Shown here: one piece after another, positions 52,392 through 60,300 of the stretch | Position numbering within the stretch: the stretch's first letter is position 1 | Layout: each line of letters opens with the position of its first letter | From: CAWFZT01 sp963820415 | Lineage (GTDB): Bacteria > Chloroflexota > Anaerolineae > Anaerolineales > Anaerolineaceae | Reading direction: 5' to 3' | NCBI GenBank assembly: GCA_963820415.1 | Contig: CAWFZT010000007.1 | Location: 70,572 to 134,571 of the forward strand | DNA: 64,000 bases | The notes under the pieces: model-generated | What the model saw: only the letters and a program-made list of their open reading frames with translations | The model's database searches: none | Told to the model about the DNA's origin: nothing | Made by a program: the position numbers and the translations under genes

Positions 52392-53009
52392 TTATTTGGC
52401 CTTGATCAAGAAGGTACAAGCGGGCGGTTTTCTGTTATCCAGGTTAATTTTTGTGATCTGAGACACAGAACTTTTCAACATCAAGGCAAGGATATCGCAA
52501 TCGAGCAGGCATAATTCCGGGTGTGCCTTTATAATGCTGGCATATGGGCAGGTTCGGAAATACACATAAGGCCCGGTAGCGTGGGCTTCCCAGGAAGACT
52601 GGTAATGATGTTTGTTCAGCCTTTGGATGGTCTGGCGCAGATTTTGATTCTGGTTGGATGAAGGCTGAATGGGGAACATCGAGGAGGCAAGCCGATTAAG
52701 AAAGTCGGGCTGAGAAGACAAAGACGGGATGGCATTTAGGACGAGTTCTAACAATTTATCTGCCAGAGCGGGTATATTCCCCTGACTGGATGGTTGTGAA
52801 AGACGATACAGGTAGGTTGGTCGGCCGCGCGGCATCGCTTTGCCTCTGGAATGGGTTATTCTTTTGACCGTTCCCTCCTGCAGCAGTTTCTTCAAGTGAT
52901 ATTGAATATTCTCTTTGGTCATATCTAAGACCTGGCTGATTTCATCCGCAGATGCGAAAGGGCGCCGATCAAGATAATCAAGGATGTGGGTGAGAGTCCT
53001 GGAAACCAT
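52392..53009 (-). CDS. ArsR/SufR-type winged-helix regulator with C-terminal cysteines
   Basis: A 205-residue regulator. The N-terminal winged helix (ILDYLDRRPFASADEISQVLDMTKENIQYHLKKLLQEGTV) resembles ArsR/SufR-type domains. The C-terminal half contains C154, C167, C171 and C198 (TCPYASIIKAHPELCLLDC...PPACTF), a pattern like SufR-type regulators that bind an Fe-S cluster. It is divergent from nuoB; a perfect 9-bp dyad lies 24 bases beyond its start codon. It may sense oxygen, redox or Fe-S status and control itself and the nuo genes. This is inference. Confidence 0.8.
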   Translation of the reverse strand: MVSRTLTHILDYLDRRPFASADEISQVLDMTKENIQYHLKKLLQEGTVKRITHSRGKAMPRGRPTYLYRLSQPSSQGNIPALADKLLELVLNAIPSLSSQPDFLNRLASSMFPIQPSSNQNQNLRQTIQRLNKHHYQSSWEAHATGPYVYFRTCPYASIIKAHPELCLLDCDILALMLKSSVSQITKINLDNRKPPACTFLIKAK

Positions 53010-53032
53010 ACCGATATTTTACTACAGCTTCG

Positions 53033-53055
53033 AATAAAATAAATAATATTTTATT
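53033..53055. promoter_or_regulatory. Candidate operator between the HTH regulator and nuoB
   Basis: A perfect inverted repeat AATAAAATA-N5-TATTTTATT, 10 bases before the -35 box of nuoB and 24 bases from the regulator start. Length and symmetry suit a dimeric winged-helix protein, probably the adjacent regulator. Confidence 0.6.
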
Positions 53056-53065
53056 TTAATAAAGC

Positions 53066-53093
53066 TTGACAGTGCGGGGTTCCATGCTAAAAT
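53066..53093 (+). promoter_or_regulatory. nuoB operon promoter
   Basis: Perfect TTGACA (53066-53071), 16 bases, TAAAAT (53088-53093). Transcription would start near 53100 and the leader would include repeat copy 5. Confidence 0.75.
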
Positions 53094-53116
53094 CAATCGT
53101 GTAAGGGGCAAGGATT

Positions 53117-53167
53117 GGTTCTCTGGGAATATCCGTGGTGACATTCCAAGGTAAATCCAAAAGAGCC
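53117..53167. repeat. Palindromic repeat family, copy 5 (core deleted)
   Basis: 51 bp: GGTTCTCTGGGAAT-ATCCGTGGTGA joined directly to CATTCCAAGGTAAATCCAAAAGAGCC. Both ends match the other copies but about 41 central bases, including the hairpin, are missing. It ends 43 bases before the nuoB start. Confidence 0.82.
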
Positions 53168-53210
53168 CAAAGCTTCTCAGTTTATCTTGCGTGTGGAGGT
53201 GACTGATTTT

Positions 53211-53864
53211 ATGGCCAAAAAAGATGACGTAAATTCCCCGGGTTATGAGATCGATTCCGAACTGCAGGGCAGGGTGGCCATCACCAGCCTGGACCGCATC
53301 TACAATTGGAGCCGGCGAAATTCATTGTGGCCGATGATGTTCGGCCTGGCCTGCTGCGCAATTGAGATGATCTGTACGGCCGCCAGCCGCTATGACTTTT
53401 CGCGCTTTGGCATGGAAGTCATGCGCCCCAGTCCTCGTCAGGCAGACGTGATGATCGTATCCGGCACTGTCACGAAAAAAATGATTCCTCAGATCGTGCG
53501 CCTTTACAACCAGATGGCCGAGCCCAGGTACGTGATTGCTATGGGGGCATGCGCATCGGGGGGTGGTCCATTCAAGGAAGGCTATACTGTGGTATCCGGC
53601 GTTGATAAATTCGTTCCGGTCGATGTCTATATCCCGGGCTGCCCGCCCACTCCTCAGGCGCTGCTGTATGGTTTGGTAACTTTACAGAAAATAATTGATA
53701 AAGAGACGCTCAAGAAAGCACGCTGGTACAGCAAGGAAGCCAGTTTACCGATTCCTGTACCTATATTAGGCCCGGATCTAATCGATCCACGGAGATATGA
53801 AGAAATTGCCAGGAAGACGAGCGAGACCGAACTGCCCGCCAACCCGGTAGAAAACGCCAATTAA
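53211..53864 (+). CDS. nuoB: NADH-quinone oxidoreductase subunit B
   Basis: A 217-residue complex I subunit that carries cluster N2 next to the quinone site. Cluster cysteines: adjacent C-C in LACCAIEM near residue 48, GACASGGG near 112 and IPGCPPTP near 142. I chose ATG 53211, with GGAGGTG 9 bases upstream, over an earlier GTG. It starts the cluster nuoB-nuoCD-nuoI; the 30-residue tail after the fold (LIDPRRYEEIARKT...) is slightly long. Co-regulation with the divergent Fe-S-type regulator is likely. Confidence 0.95.
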   Translation: MAKKDDVNSPGYEIDSELQGRVAITSLDRIYNWSRRNSLWPMMFGLACCAIEMICTAASRYDFSRFGMEVMRPSPRQADVMIVSGTVTKKMIPQIVRLYNQMAEPRYVIAMGACASGGGPFKEGYTVVSGVDKFVPVDVYIPGCPPTPQALLYGLVTLQKIIDKETLKKARWYSKEASLPIPVPILGPDLIDPRRYEEIARKTSETELPANPVENAN

Positions 53865-53876
53865 GAGGAGGAAAAT

Positions 53877-55619
53877 GTGACTGAAACAGCATCCGTTTCG
53901 CCGCAGGATGAAATCTTAACCCGTTTTCCAACGCAAGTTGTCGCAGATACCCGGACCGGATACAAGGGCTTAATCGTTCAACCGCAGTTCTTAACCCAGT
54001 TTGCGAAAATTATCCGGGATGATATGGGGTTCGATTACCTATCCTCGATTACAGGCGTGGATTACCTGCCCGAAGGGAAAATGGAAGTAGTCTACCACGC
54101 CTTCAAAACTACCGGGGGCTCTGCGCTTAACTTTAAAGTCCAGGTGACGCGCGATAAGGCGGTCGTACCCACACTCGTTCCGATTTTTCCGGGGGCTGAA
54201 TTTCAGGAGCGCGAGGCCTGGGACTTGATGGGCATCCGTTTTGAAGGCCATCCGGACCTGCGCAGGACTTTAACCTGGGAAGGGTTTGAAGGGCACCCTC
54301 TGCGAAAGGATTGGCACGAACCCTATTTTGAGGAAGAGGCTAAACCTTTCAAAGCTCGTTGGCCAGATGGGAAAGTATACCGATCAGAGGATGTCAATCC
54401 ATACCTTGATAACCTCCAATACCCGAAGGGATTCGATCCCGAAACGTGGACGCCCCTGGGAGAGACGGCTCTTTATGGCGGAATGCAAAAATTGCAGAAG
54501 AGCGGTGACACGGCTTTAAAAACCGATCAAATGATTATCAACCTTGGGCCACAGCATCCTTCCACGCATGGAGTTTTCCGAATGGTAGTTATGTTAGACG
54601 GCGAAACCATCACTGATTTAAAACCGGTCATGGGTTATCTGCATCGCAACCATGAAAAAATCGGTGAACGAAATACTTACCTGCAAAACATGCCTTTTAC
54701 CGATCGTCTGGATTACATCACCTCAATGAGCAATAATTTTGGTTATGCGTTGGCGGTAGAGCAATTGATGAATATCAAACCTACCGAAAGGGCGGATTAT
54801 ATCCGCGTGATGATGGCCGAGCTGACCAGAATTGACAGCCATCTGATAGCGACCGGTTTTTTGTTGAATGATCTGGGAGCCTTCTTCACCCCGGCTTTGT
54901 ACGCGCTTGAAGAACGTGAGCTAATCCTGGATATATTTGAAGCGGTGTCTGGATCACGCATGATGTGTAACTACTTCCGCTTTGGCGGGGTAGCCCGGGA
55001 TATCCCGGACGATGTGCTAAAGAAGGTGAAAGAGCTGGTTTTTGATCGTTTGCCAAGGAAGATCGAGGAATTGGACCGGCTGTTGACTGGCAATGAAATT
55101 GTTCGGGTTCGCTGTGAAGGAGTTGGAGTATTGACTGCTGACCAGGCAGTTGCCTTTTCGGCAGCAGGGCCAGTATTGCGCGCTTCTGGAATACCCTACG
55201 ATGTACGCAGAGCTGACCCTTACAGCATCTACGATCGGTTCGAATTCGATGTTGCCGTAGGCAGTCATGGCGACGCTTACGACCGTTACTTGGTCAGGAT
55301 TGAAGAAATGCGCCAGAGCGTCAGGATCTTGCAGCAAGTGCTGAAAGATATACCGGCCGGACCGATCATTACGGGAAAGCCTCTCTACCAGGTACGTGTG
55401 CCAGCCGGAGAAGCTTATGGGCGGATTGAGAATCCAAAAGGTGAATTGGGCTTTTACGTTGTTTCGAATGGAAAGCCCAATCCATGGCGATATCACGTGC
55501 GCGCCCCATGTTTCATTAACCTGACCAGTCTTGGCCCAATGTCGATCGGCCAGAAAATCGCTGATGCAGTCGTCATTTTAGGGTCTATCGATATCGTCCT
55601 GGGAGAAGTAGACCGCTAA
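53877..55619 (+). CDS. nuoCD: NADH-quinone oxidoreductase, fused C and D subunits
   Basis: A 580-residue fusion. Residues 1-190 are the 30-kDa subunit (FPGAEFQEREAWDLMGIRFEGHPDLRRTL). The 49-kDa part starts about 215 with MIINLGPQHPSTHG and includes GYLHRNHEKIGE, MMAELTRIDSH and the C-terminal GSIDIVLGEVDR. The D subunit lines the quinone cavity with NuoB. The gene has 12 bases to nuoB. Fused CD genes occur in several phyla. The start is GTG 53877, preceded by AAGAGGAGG. Confidence 0.95.
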   Translation: MTETASVSPQDEILTRFPTQVVADTRTGYKGLIVQPQFLTQFAKIIRDDMGFDYLSSITGVDYLPEGKMEVVYHAFKTTGGSALNFKVQVTRDKAVVPTLVPIFPGAEFQEREAWDLMGIRFEGHPDLRRTLTWEGFEGHPLRKDWHEPYFEEEAKPFKARWPDGKVYRSEDVNPYLDNLQYPKGFDPETWTPLGETALYGGMQKLQKSGDTALKTDQMIINLGPQHPSTHGVFRMVVMLDGETITDLKPVMGYLHRNHEKIGERNTYLQNMPFTDRLDYITSMSNNFGYALAVEQLMNIKPTERADYIRVMMAELTRIDSHLIATGFLLNDLGAFFTPALYALEERELILDIFEAVSGSRMMCNYFRFGGVARDIPDDVLKKVKELVFDRLPRKIEELDRLLTGNEIVRVRCEGVGVLTADQAVAFSAAGPVLRASGIPYDVRRADPYSIYDRFEFDVAVGSHGDAYDRYLVRIEEMRQSVRILQQVLKDIPAGPIITGKPLYQVRVPAGEAYGRIENPKGELGFYVVSNGKPNPWRYHVRAPCFINLTSLGPMSIGQKIADAVVILGSIDIVLGEVDR

Positions 55620-55637
55620 AAGCTAAAGGAGATTCAA

Positions 55638-56249
55638 ATGAACGGTCTTGGAATTTTCCGCGGTTTATGGATCACTTTCAAACATTTTATTGACACTTAC
55701 CTGGAAGACCTGACCTATCGAGGTAAGCGTTACAATACTCCCGAAGGGATCCAGAGCCGGTTGAGCGGAAATACGCGTGGCATATTTACGATCCAATACC
55801 CGGAAGAGAAAATGCCAGTCCCGGAAGAATTCCGGTACGTTCCTTTCCTGGTTTATGAGGAAGGCCCAAAGGGCGAGAAAAATCAACGCTGTACATCTTG
55901 TGGAATTTGTGCTAAAGTTTGCCCACCTCAATGCATCTGGATTGTCAGAGGCTCCGATCCCAAAACGGGTAGACCGGTTCCTGAACCCGAGGAATTCTAC
56001 ATCGATGTCGATATTTGTATGAATTGCGGATTATGCGCTGAATATTGTCCATTTGATGCGATCAAAATGGACCACAATTACGAAATTTCTACCCCTGACC
56101 GGATGAAGAATAATATTTTCGATATTGAAAAACTTTCCAGACCAGTCAGCTATTATGCAAGTATCAGACCGGTGAATTATGCACGAGAAGAGGCTGCCCG
56201 GGCTGAAAAGGCCAGCAAGAAAGCTGCCGCGGCGGATACCTCTGTGTAG
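55638..56249 (+). CDS. nuoI: NADH-quinone oxidoreductase subunit I
   Basis: A 203-residue ferredoxin-like subunit with two 4Fe-4S motifs, CTSCGICAKVCPPQC near residue 90 and CMNCGLCAEYCPFDA near 130 (clusters N6a and N6b). The N-terminal amphipathic part (GLWITFKHFIDTYLEDL) matches NuoI. A basic Ala-rich tail (AEKASKKAAAAD) closes it. AAAGGAG precedes the ATG. No genes for membrane-arm subunits (A, H, J-N) or for E, F, G follow, so the rest of the complex must be encoded elsewhere. Confidence 0.95.
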   Translation: MNGLGIFRGLWITFKHFIDTYLEDLTYRGKRYNTPEGIQSRLSGNTRGIFTIQYPEEKMPVPEEFRYVPFLVYEEGPKGEKNQRCTSCGICAKVCPPQCIWIVRGSDPKTGRPVPEPEEFYIDVDICMNCGLCAEYCPFDAIKMDHNYEISTPDRMKNNIFDIEKLSRPVSYYASIRPVNYAREEAARAEKASKKAAAADTSV

Positions 56250-56294
56250 GTATGCCGGGTAAAAATATCACGGATTGTAAGAAGGGTTAGAGCG

Positions 56295-56633
56295 ATGTAT
56301 AATTCCGATACGGAATTGCTGTTTCCAATGCGAATAATTCCCACGTTGAGCTCAATGCGTAGTGAAGAATGGCAGCAACTGGTGACGGAATTATGCGCTA
56401 ATCCTACAGAAAAAACAGATCATTTGGCTTTTGTCCTCATGATGGTTAAACTTGGAGGGTGTTTGGGTTGTAATGCCGATTCGTTTCGAGCCATGCGCGG
56501 CTGTACGCAATGCGCAAAGCAGACAGTTCGACGATTTCGGGGAAGCGATGAGGAGCTAATTGACCAATTTAAACAATCCCGCCGGGAAATGGAATCCTAT
56601 TTGAATAAACATAATCCGGCAGGAAAAGATTAA
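56295..56633 (+). CDS. Small Cys-rich protein of unknown function
   Basis: A 112-residue protein with C34, C56, C59, C70 and C73 (GGCLGCNADSFRAMRGCTQCA), a CxxC-x10-CxxC arrangement able to bind zinc or an Fe-S cluster. No family name comes to mind. It follows nuoI by about 45 bases and precedes the PSP1 gene by about 27, so it is probably in the same transcript. Confidence 0.65.
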   Translation: MYNSDTELLFPMRIIPTLSSMRSEEWQQLVTELCANPTEKTDHLAFVLMMVKLGGCLGCNADSFRAMRGCTQCAKQTVRRFRGSDEELIDQFKQSRREMESYLNKHNPAGKD

Positions 56634-56660
56634 TGGTGCAGGAAAACAGGCCTGAAAATC

Positions 56661-57584
56661 ATGATTGAAGACAAAAAACTTATTGCTGGCGTTCGCTTCA
56701 CGAAAGTCGGCAAAGTTTACCATTTCGATGCTAACAATATCACAGACCTTAAAGTTGGGGACATTGTGGTAGTGGAAACCAGCCGCGGCCAGCAGTTAGG
56801 CGAGGTTGCCCAGGTTCTTCAAAAAAGTACTGTCCCGAACGATATGAACATCAAGCCTATCGAAAGAGTAGCCACTCCCAGGGATTTGGTAATTAGGCAA
56901 AGTTGGCAACAAAAGGAAGCCGAAGCTCTCGCTTACAGTCGGGGGCGAATTACCGAGTTAGGTATCACCCGGGTGAAAATAATTACGGCTGAATACAGCC
57001 TGGATGGTTCTCGATTGACCATCCTTTTCAGCACTGAGGCCGAAGAAAAAATTGATTTAAAATCTTTACGGCAAGATGTTCTCCGGCTGTATGCCCCAGC
57101 ACAGGTAGAGTTGCGCCAGATTGGTCCGCGGGATGTCGCTAAAGTAGTCGGGGGAATGGGCGCTTGTGGGATGGAAACGCGTTGTTGTTCCAGGTTCCTG
57201 ACTGATTTTAGCTCGATTTCCATAAAGATGGCCAAGGAGCAGGGAATTTCACTGACCCCGGCTGAAATCACTGGCATGTGTGGGCGCTTGCGTTGCTGCT
57301 TAATTTACGAGTATGAGCTGTACGTCGAAGCGCGTCTGCAGCTCCCCAAACGGAATAAGCGTGTGATCACCCCCGTGGGAGAAGGCAAAGTGGTGGACGT
57401 TTCTCCGCTACGCGGAACTGTTTTTGTCGAAATTCCGGAACAGGGCGTGCGAGAATTTCCCAAGGACGATTTACAGCCTGCCCAAGAGCTTGAAAACCTG
57501 GAGAAAAAGGCTCATGCTCCCTGCCCGGCGGGAAATGAAGATTGTAGAAAAGGCAGCGATAGAGTAGAGAGGAAACACAGATGA
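56661..57584 (+). CDS. PSP1-family protein (RicT/YaaT-like)
   Basis: A 307-residue PSP1 protein. Conserved parts: VGDIVVVETSRGQQLGEV near residue 33, GGMGACGMETRCCSRFL near 168 and GMCGRLRCCLIYEY near 205. In Bacillus RicT (YaaT) with RicA and RicF binds Fe-S clusters and affects RNase Y and phosphorelay. The cysteines needed for this are present. It shares an ATGA overlap with the PIG-L gene. The link to the nuo genes is positional only. Confidence 0.88.
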   Translation: MIEDKKLIAGVRFTKVGKVYHFDANNITDLKVGDIVVVETSRGQQLGEVAQVLQKSTVPNDMNIKPIERVATPRDLVIRQSWQQKEAEALAYSRGRITELGITRVKIITAEYSLDGSRLTILFSTEAEEKIDLKSLRQDVLRLYAPAQVELRQIGPRDVAKVVGGMGACGMETRCCSRFLTDFSSISIKMAKEQGISLTPAEITGMCGRLRCCLIYEYELYVEARLQLPKRNKRVITPVGEGKVVDVSPLRGTVFVEIPEQGVREFPKDDLQPAQELENLEKKAHAPCPAGNEDCRKGSDRVERKHR

Positions 57585-58303
57585 TCGTAGGTGAAGAAGG
57601 TTGGGTCGAGCCTAAAAAAATTTTAGTTTTCCTGGCGCATCCTGATGACCCTGATTTTTTCTGCGGTGCTACTATTGCCCGGTGGGTGAAATATGGACAT
57701 CACGTGGTTGAATGCCTTTTCACCCGAGGTGATAAAGGTTCGCATGATCCGACAGTCAAGCCATTTGAACTGGCCAAAGTTAGGGAAGCAGAGCAAAAAG
57801 CGGCTGCCAGCGTGCTTGGGGTTGAGGAAGTGGATTTCCTCGATTATCAGGATGGTTACCTGGTGCCGAGTTTGGAAGCGCGGCGAGACGTAATCCGCGT
57901 GGTACGCAAGGAAAAGCCGGATATCGTGGTGACCAGTGATCCGACCAACCTGTTTACTCGGTTTGGATCGATCAATCATCCCGATCACCGCGCCGCCGGC
58001 CAGATTGTAGTGGACGCAGTGTTTCCGGGGGTGGTCAGTCCGCACTTTTTCCCTGAATTGATTCAGGAGGGTTACCAGCCCCACGTCTTGAAGGAGGTCT
58101 GGTTATCCATCCCGGCAAACCCAAATTTCACATTAGATGTAACCGATTATTGGGACCTGAAGATTTACGCTCTGTGGGAGCATCGTACACAGATCGGCAA
58201 TCCGGCCGAATTGGACAAGCGCATGCGCGAGCGGAGGACACCCTTAAGCCTTCCTGGCGCTCCTCGTTTTGAAGAAAAATTCTATCGCATCGTTTTTCCC
58301 TAA
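57581..58303 (+). CDS. PIG-L/LmbE-family deacetylase
   Basis: A 240-residue zinc-dependent N-deacetylase. AHPDDPDFFCG near residue 19 holds the first zinc ligands and catalytic Asp; INHPDHRAAG near 132 holds the remaining His. The family removes acetyl groups from GlcNAc-containing compounds (mycothiol, bacillithiol or GPI precursors, or chito-oligosaccharides). Stop and start overlap with PSP1 (ATGA) and a 3-base gap to the next gene indicate coupling. Substrate unknown. Confidence 0.88.
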   Translation: MIVGEEGWVEPKKILVFLAHPDDPDFFCGATIARWVKYGHHVVECLFTRGDKGSHDPTVKPFELAKVREAEQKAAASVLGVEEVDFLDYQDGYLVPSLEARRDVIRVVRKEKPDIVVTSDPTNLFTRFGSINHPDHRAAGQIVVDAVFPGVVSPHFFPELIQEGYQPHVLKEVWLSIPANPNFTLDVTDYWDLKIYALWEHRTQIGNPAELDKRMRERRTPLSLPGAPRFEEKFYRIVFP

Positions 58304-58306
58304 CCG

Positions 58307-59492
58307 ATGGATCTGTTCAGCCAGGCGGAGGACCTGTTCAATTATTCGCAAACCCTCAGGCGAGATTTTCACCGTCACCCTGAGCTGGCTTTTCATGAAG
58401 TGCGGACGGCAGGTATTGTCGCCCTTGAGCTTAGCCAGTTAGGATGTGAAGTGAAAACTGGCGTGGCAGAGACCGGGGTGGTCGCTACGTTGCAGGGAGA
58501 AGAATCCGGTCCGGTAGTGTTGCTGCGTTTTGATATGGACGCCTTGCCCATCCAGGAAGAAAACAAGGTGGATTACGTGTCCCAGTCTCCGGGAGTTCAT
58601 GCACGCTTGTGGACACGATGGACACCTGGCTGTTGGGCTGACCGTCGCACGCATATTGAAATCCCGGCAGGCTGATTTGAGGGGGACGGTAAAATTTGTG
58701 TTTCAGCCGGCCGAGGAAGGAAATGGGGGCGCGCTGCGCATGATTAGCGAAGGAGTGTTGGAAAACCCAGTCCCGGATTATGCTCTAGCTTTGCACCTGT
58801 GGAATGAATATCCAGTGGGTTTTGTGGCAGTTGTACCCGGGCCGTTTATGTCTGGGGCAGGTTTTTTTTCAATCAAAATAACTGGGCGTGGTGGTCATGG
58901 GGCGCTGCCTCACCAGTCTGCCGATCCGGTTTTGGCTGGTTCACAAATTGTCACCGCTTTACAGAGCATTGTCTCACGAAATATTCCTCCACTGCAATCT
59001 GGCGTGGTCAGTGTGACTCAGTTCCATGCCGGTGATGCACATAATGTGATCCCGCCTGTGGCGGATTTAGGGGGAACGATCCGTTATTTTGAAAAAAATA
59101 TTTACGAGATAATCGTCGAACGTTTTCGCCAGGTGGTAAATGGAATTGCCGAAGCGATGGGATGTAAAGCGGAAATATTCATTGGTGAATTGACCCCACC
59201 GGTGGTGAATGACCCATGGGTAGCGAACCAGCTACAAGAAATATTTAGAGAGACCATCCCTGATCTTCAAATAGATGGTAATTTCCGGACTATGGTTTCT
59301 GAGGACATGGCTTACATGTTGGAGAAAGTGTGCGGCTGTTATTTTATGCTGGGCTCATCTAACCCCGAAAAGGGATTAAATGCTGGCCACCACCATCCCA
59401 GGTTTGATTTTGACGAGCAAGTGCTACCACGTGCGGTTGCCCTGATGGCGGCTGGGGCGATGAAATTACTTTCTGAAATTACTTCTGATTGA
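58307..59492 (+). pseudogene. M20-family amidohydrolase, frameshifted
   Basis: Two frames make one M20D peptidase/amidohydrolase. The N-terminal frame (58307-) has RRDFHRHPELAFHE and LRFDMDALPIQEE. The second frame (to 59492) has MHACGHDGH, FQPAEEGNGGA, MVSEDMAYML and the dimerisation domain. They meet at GGAGTTCATGCACGC near 58596-58600; removing one T restores PGVMHACGH. Relatives hydrolyse N-acyl amino acids, IAA conjugates or hippurate-like amides with two metal ions. Next to PIG-L and kor genes. All metal ligands are kept, so this is a recent mutation or an error. Confidence 0.88.
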
Positions 59493-59517
59493 CTTACGCC
59501 TCGAAGCGTGGTATACT
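59489..59517 (+). promoter_or_regulatory. Promoter of the GntR/korAB operon
   Basis: TTGACT (59489-59494), 17 bases, TATACT (59512-59517), near consensus. Initiation is expected near 59524, at the edge of the dyad below. Confidence 0.75.
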
Positions 59518-59523
59518 CTTTTT

Positions 59524-59542
59524 ATCATATGAATAATATGAT
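59524..59542. promoter_or_regulatory. Candidate operator of the GntR-type regulator
   Basis: Perfect inverted repeat ATCATAT-N5-ATATGAT immediately downstream of the -10 box and 20 bases before the regulator's ATG. Position fits autorepression by the adjacent GntR/FCD protein. Confidence 0.6.
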
Positions 59543-59562
59543 TAATAGAGTTATATAATTCT

Positions 59563-60258
59563 ATGTTTCGTAAATCTCCTGAATTAAACTCTGAATTCCT
59601 GGATTTTCTGATTTCGCACTGCGATTTAGGTAATGACCGGGTGCCTTCTTTGAAGGACCTCAGCCTGAAATTGGGAGTGAGCATTGCCAGCCTGCGCGAG
59701 CAGTTGGAAGTGGCGCGTGTTTTAGGGGTGGTGGAAGTAAAACCTAAGACCGGCATTCGCCGTGTCCCTTACAGGTTTCAGCCCGCTATCCGTCAGAGCC
59801 TATCCTATGCAATCGCTGAGGATTTAAAGAACTTCAACCTGTATTCAGATTTGCGCAGTCATATTGAGGCTGCCTACTGGCAACAGGCAGTCAAGCTGCT
59901 TTCTCAAGATGACCTGGATTATCTACAGACGTTAGTTGACCGTGCTAAAAAGAAGTTACAAGGTCAACCGGTACAGATTCCCCATAACGAACACCGTGAA
60001 CTACATATGACTATCTACCGCCGCCTGGAGAATCCCTTCGTGATTGGCCTGTTGGAAGTGTATTGGGAGTTGTACGAGGCGGTTGGTCTGGATGTCTATA
60101 CTGACCTGTCCTATCTTGTGCAGGTGTGGGATTACCATCAAAGGATGGTTGATTTAATCCGCGAGAAAGAATATGACGCCGGGTATCAGAACCTGTTAGA
60201 CCATATGAATTTGCTTCGCCAGCGGTCTAAGCCGTCTGTAAATCATAACTTCGAATAA
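59563..60258 (+). CDS. GntR-family (FCD) transcriptional regulator
   Basis: A 231-residue regulator. The N-terminal winged helix (VPSLKDLSLKLGVSIASLREQLEVARVLGVVEVKPKTGIRR) is of GntR type; the C-terminal helical FCD domain (about 80-225) has NEHRELHMTIYRR and YHQRMVDLIREKEYD, which supply metal/effector ligands (His, Asp/Glu). FCD regulators usually sense organic acids. Located 43 bases before korA, it likely controls the kor genes and itself via the operator upstream. Confidence 0.86.
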   Translation: MFRKSPELNSEFLDFLISHCDLGNDRVPSLKDLSLKLGVSIASLREQLEVARVLGVVEVKPKTGIRRVPYRFQPAIRQSLSYAIAEDLKNFNLYSDLRSHIEAAYWQQAVKLLSQDDLDYLQTLVDRAKKKLQGQPVQIPHNEHRELHMTIYRRLENPFVIGLLEVYWELYEAVGLDVYTDLSYLVQVWDYHQRMVDLIREKEYDAGYQNLLDHMNLLRQRSKPSVNHNFE

Positions 60259-60300
60259 TTATTAATTGACTGGCAGGAAAAATGGCAAAAGAGGAGTAAA

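Noticed and set aside
2163..53167. The palindromic repeats as Rho-independent terminators
   Set aside because: They lie upstream of genes, most copies have no T-run after the stem, and conserved outer arms extend far beyond a terminator.
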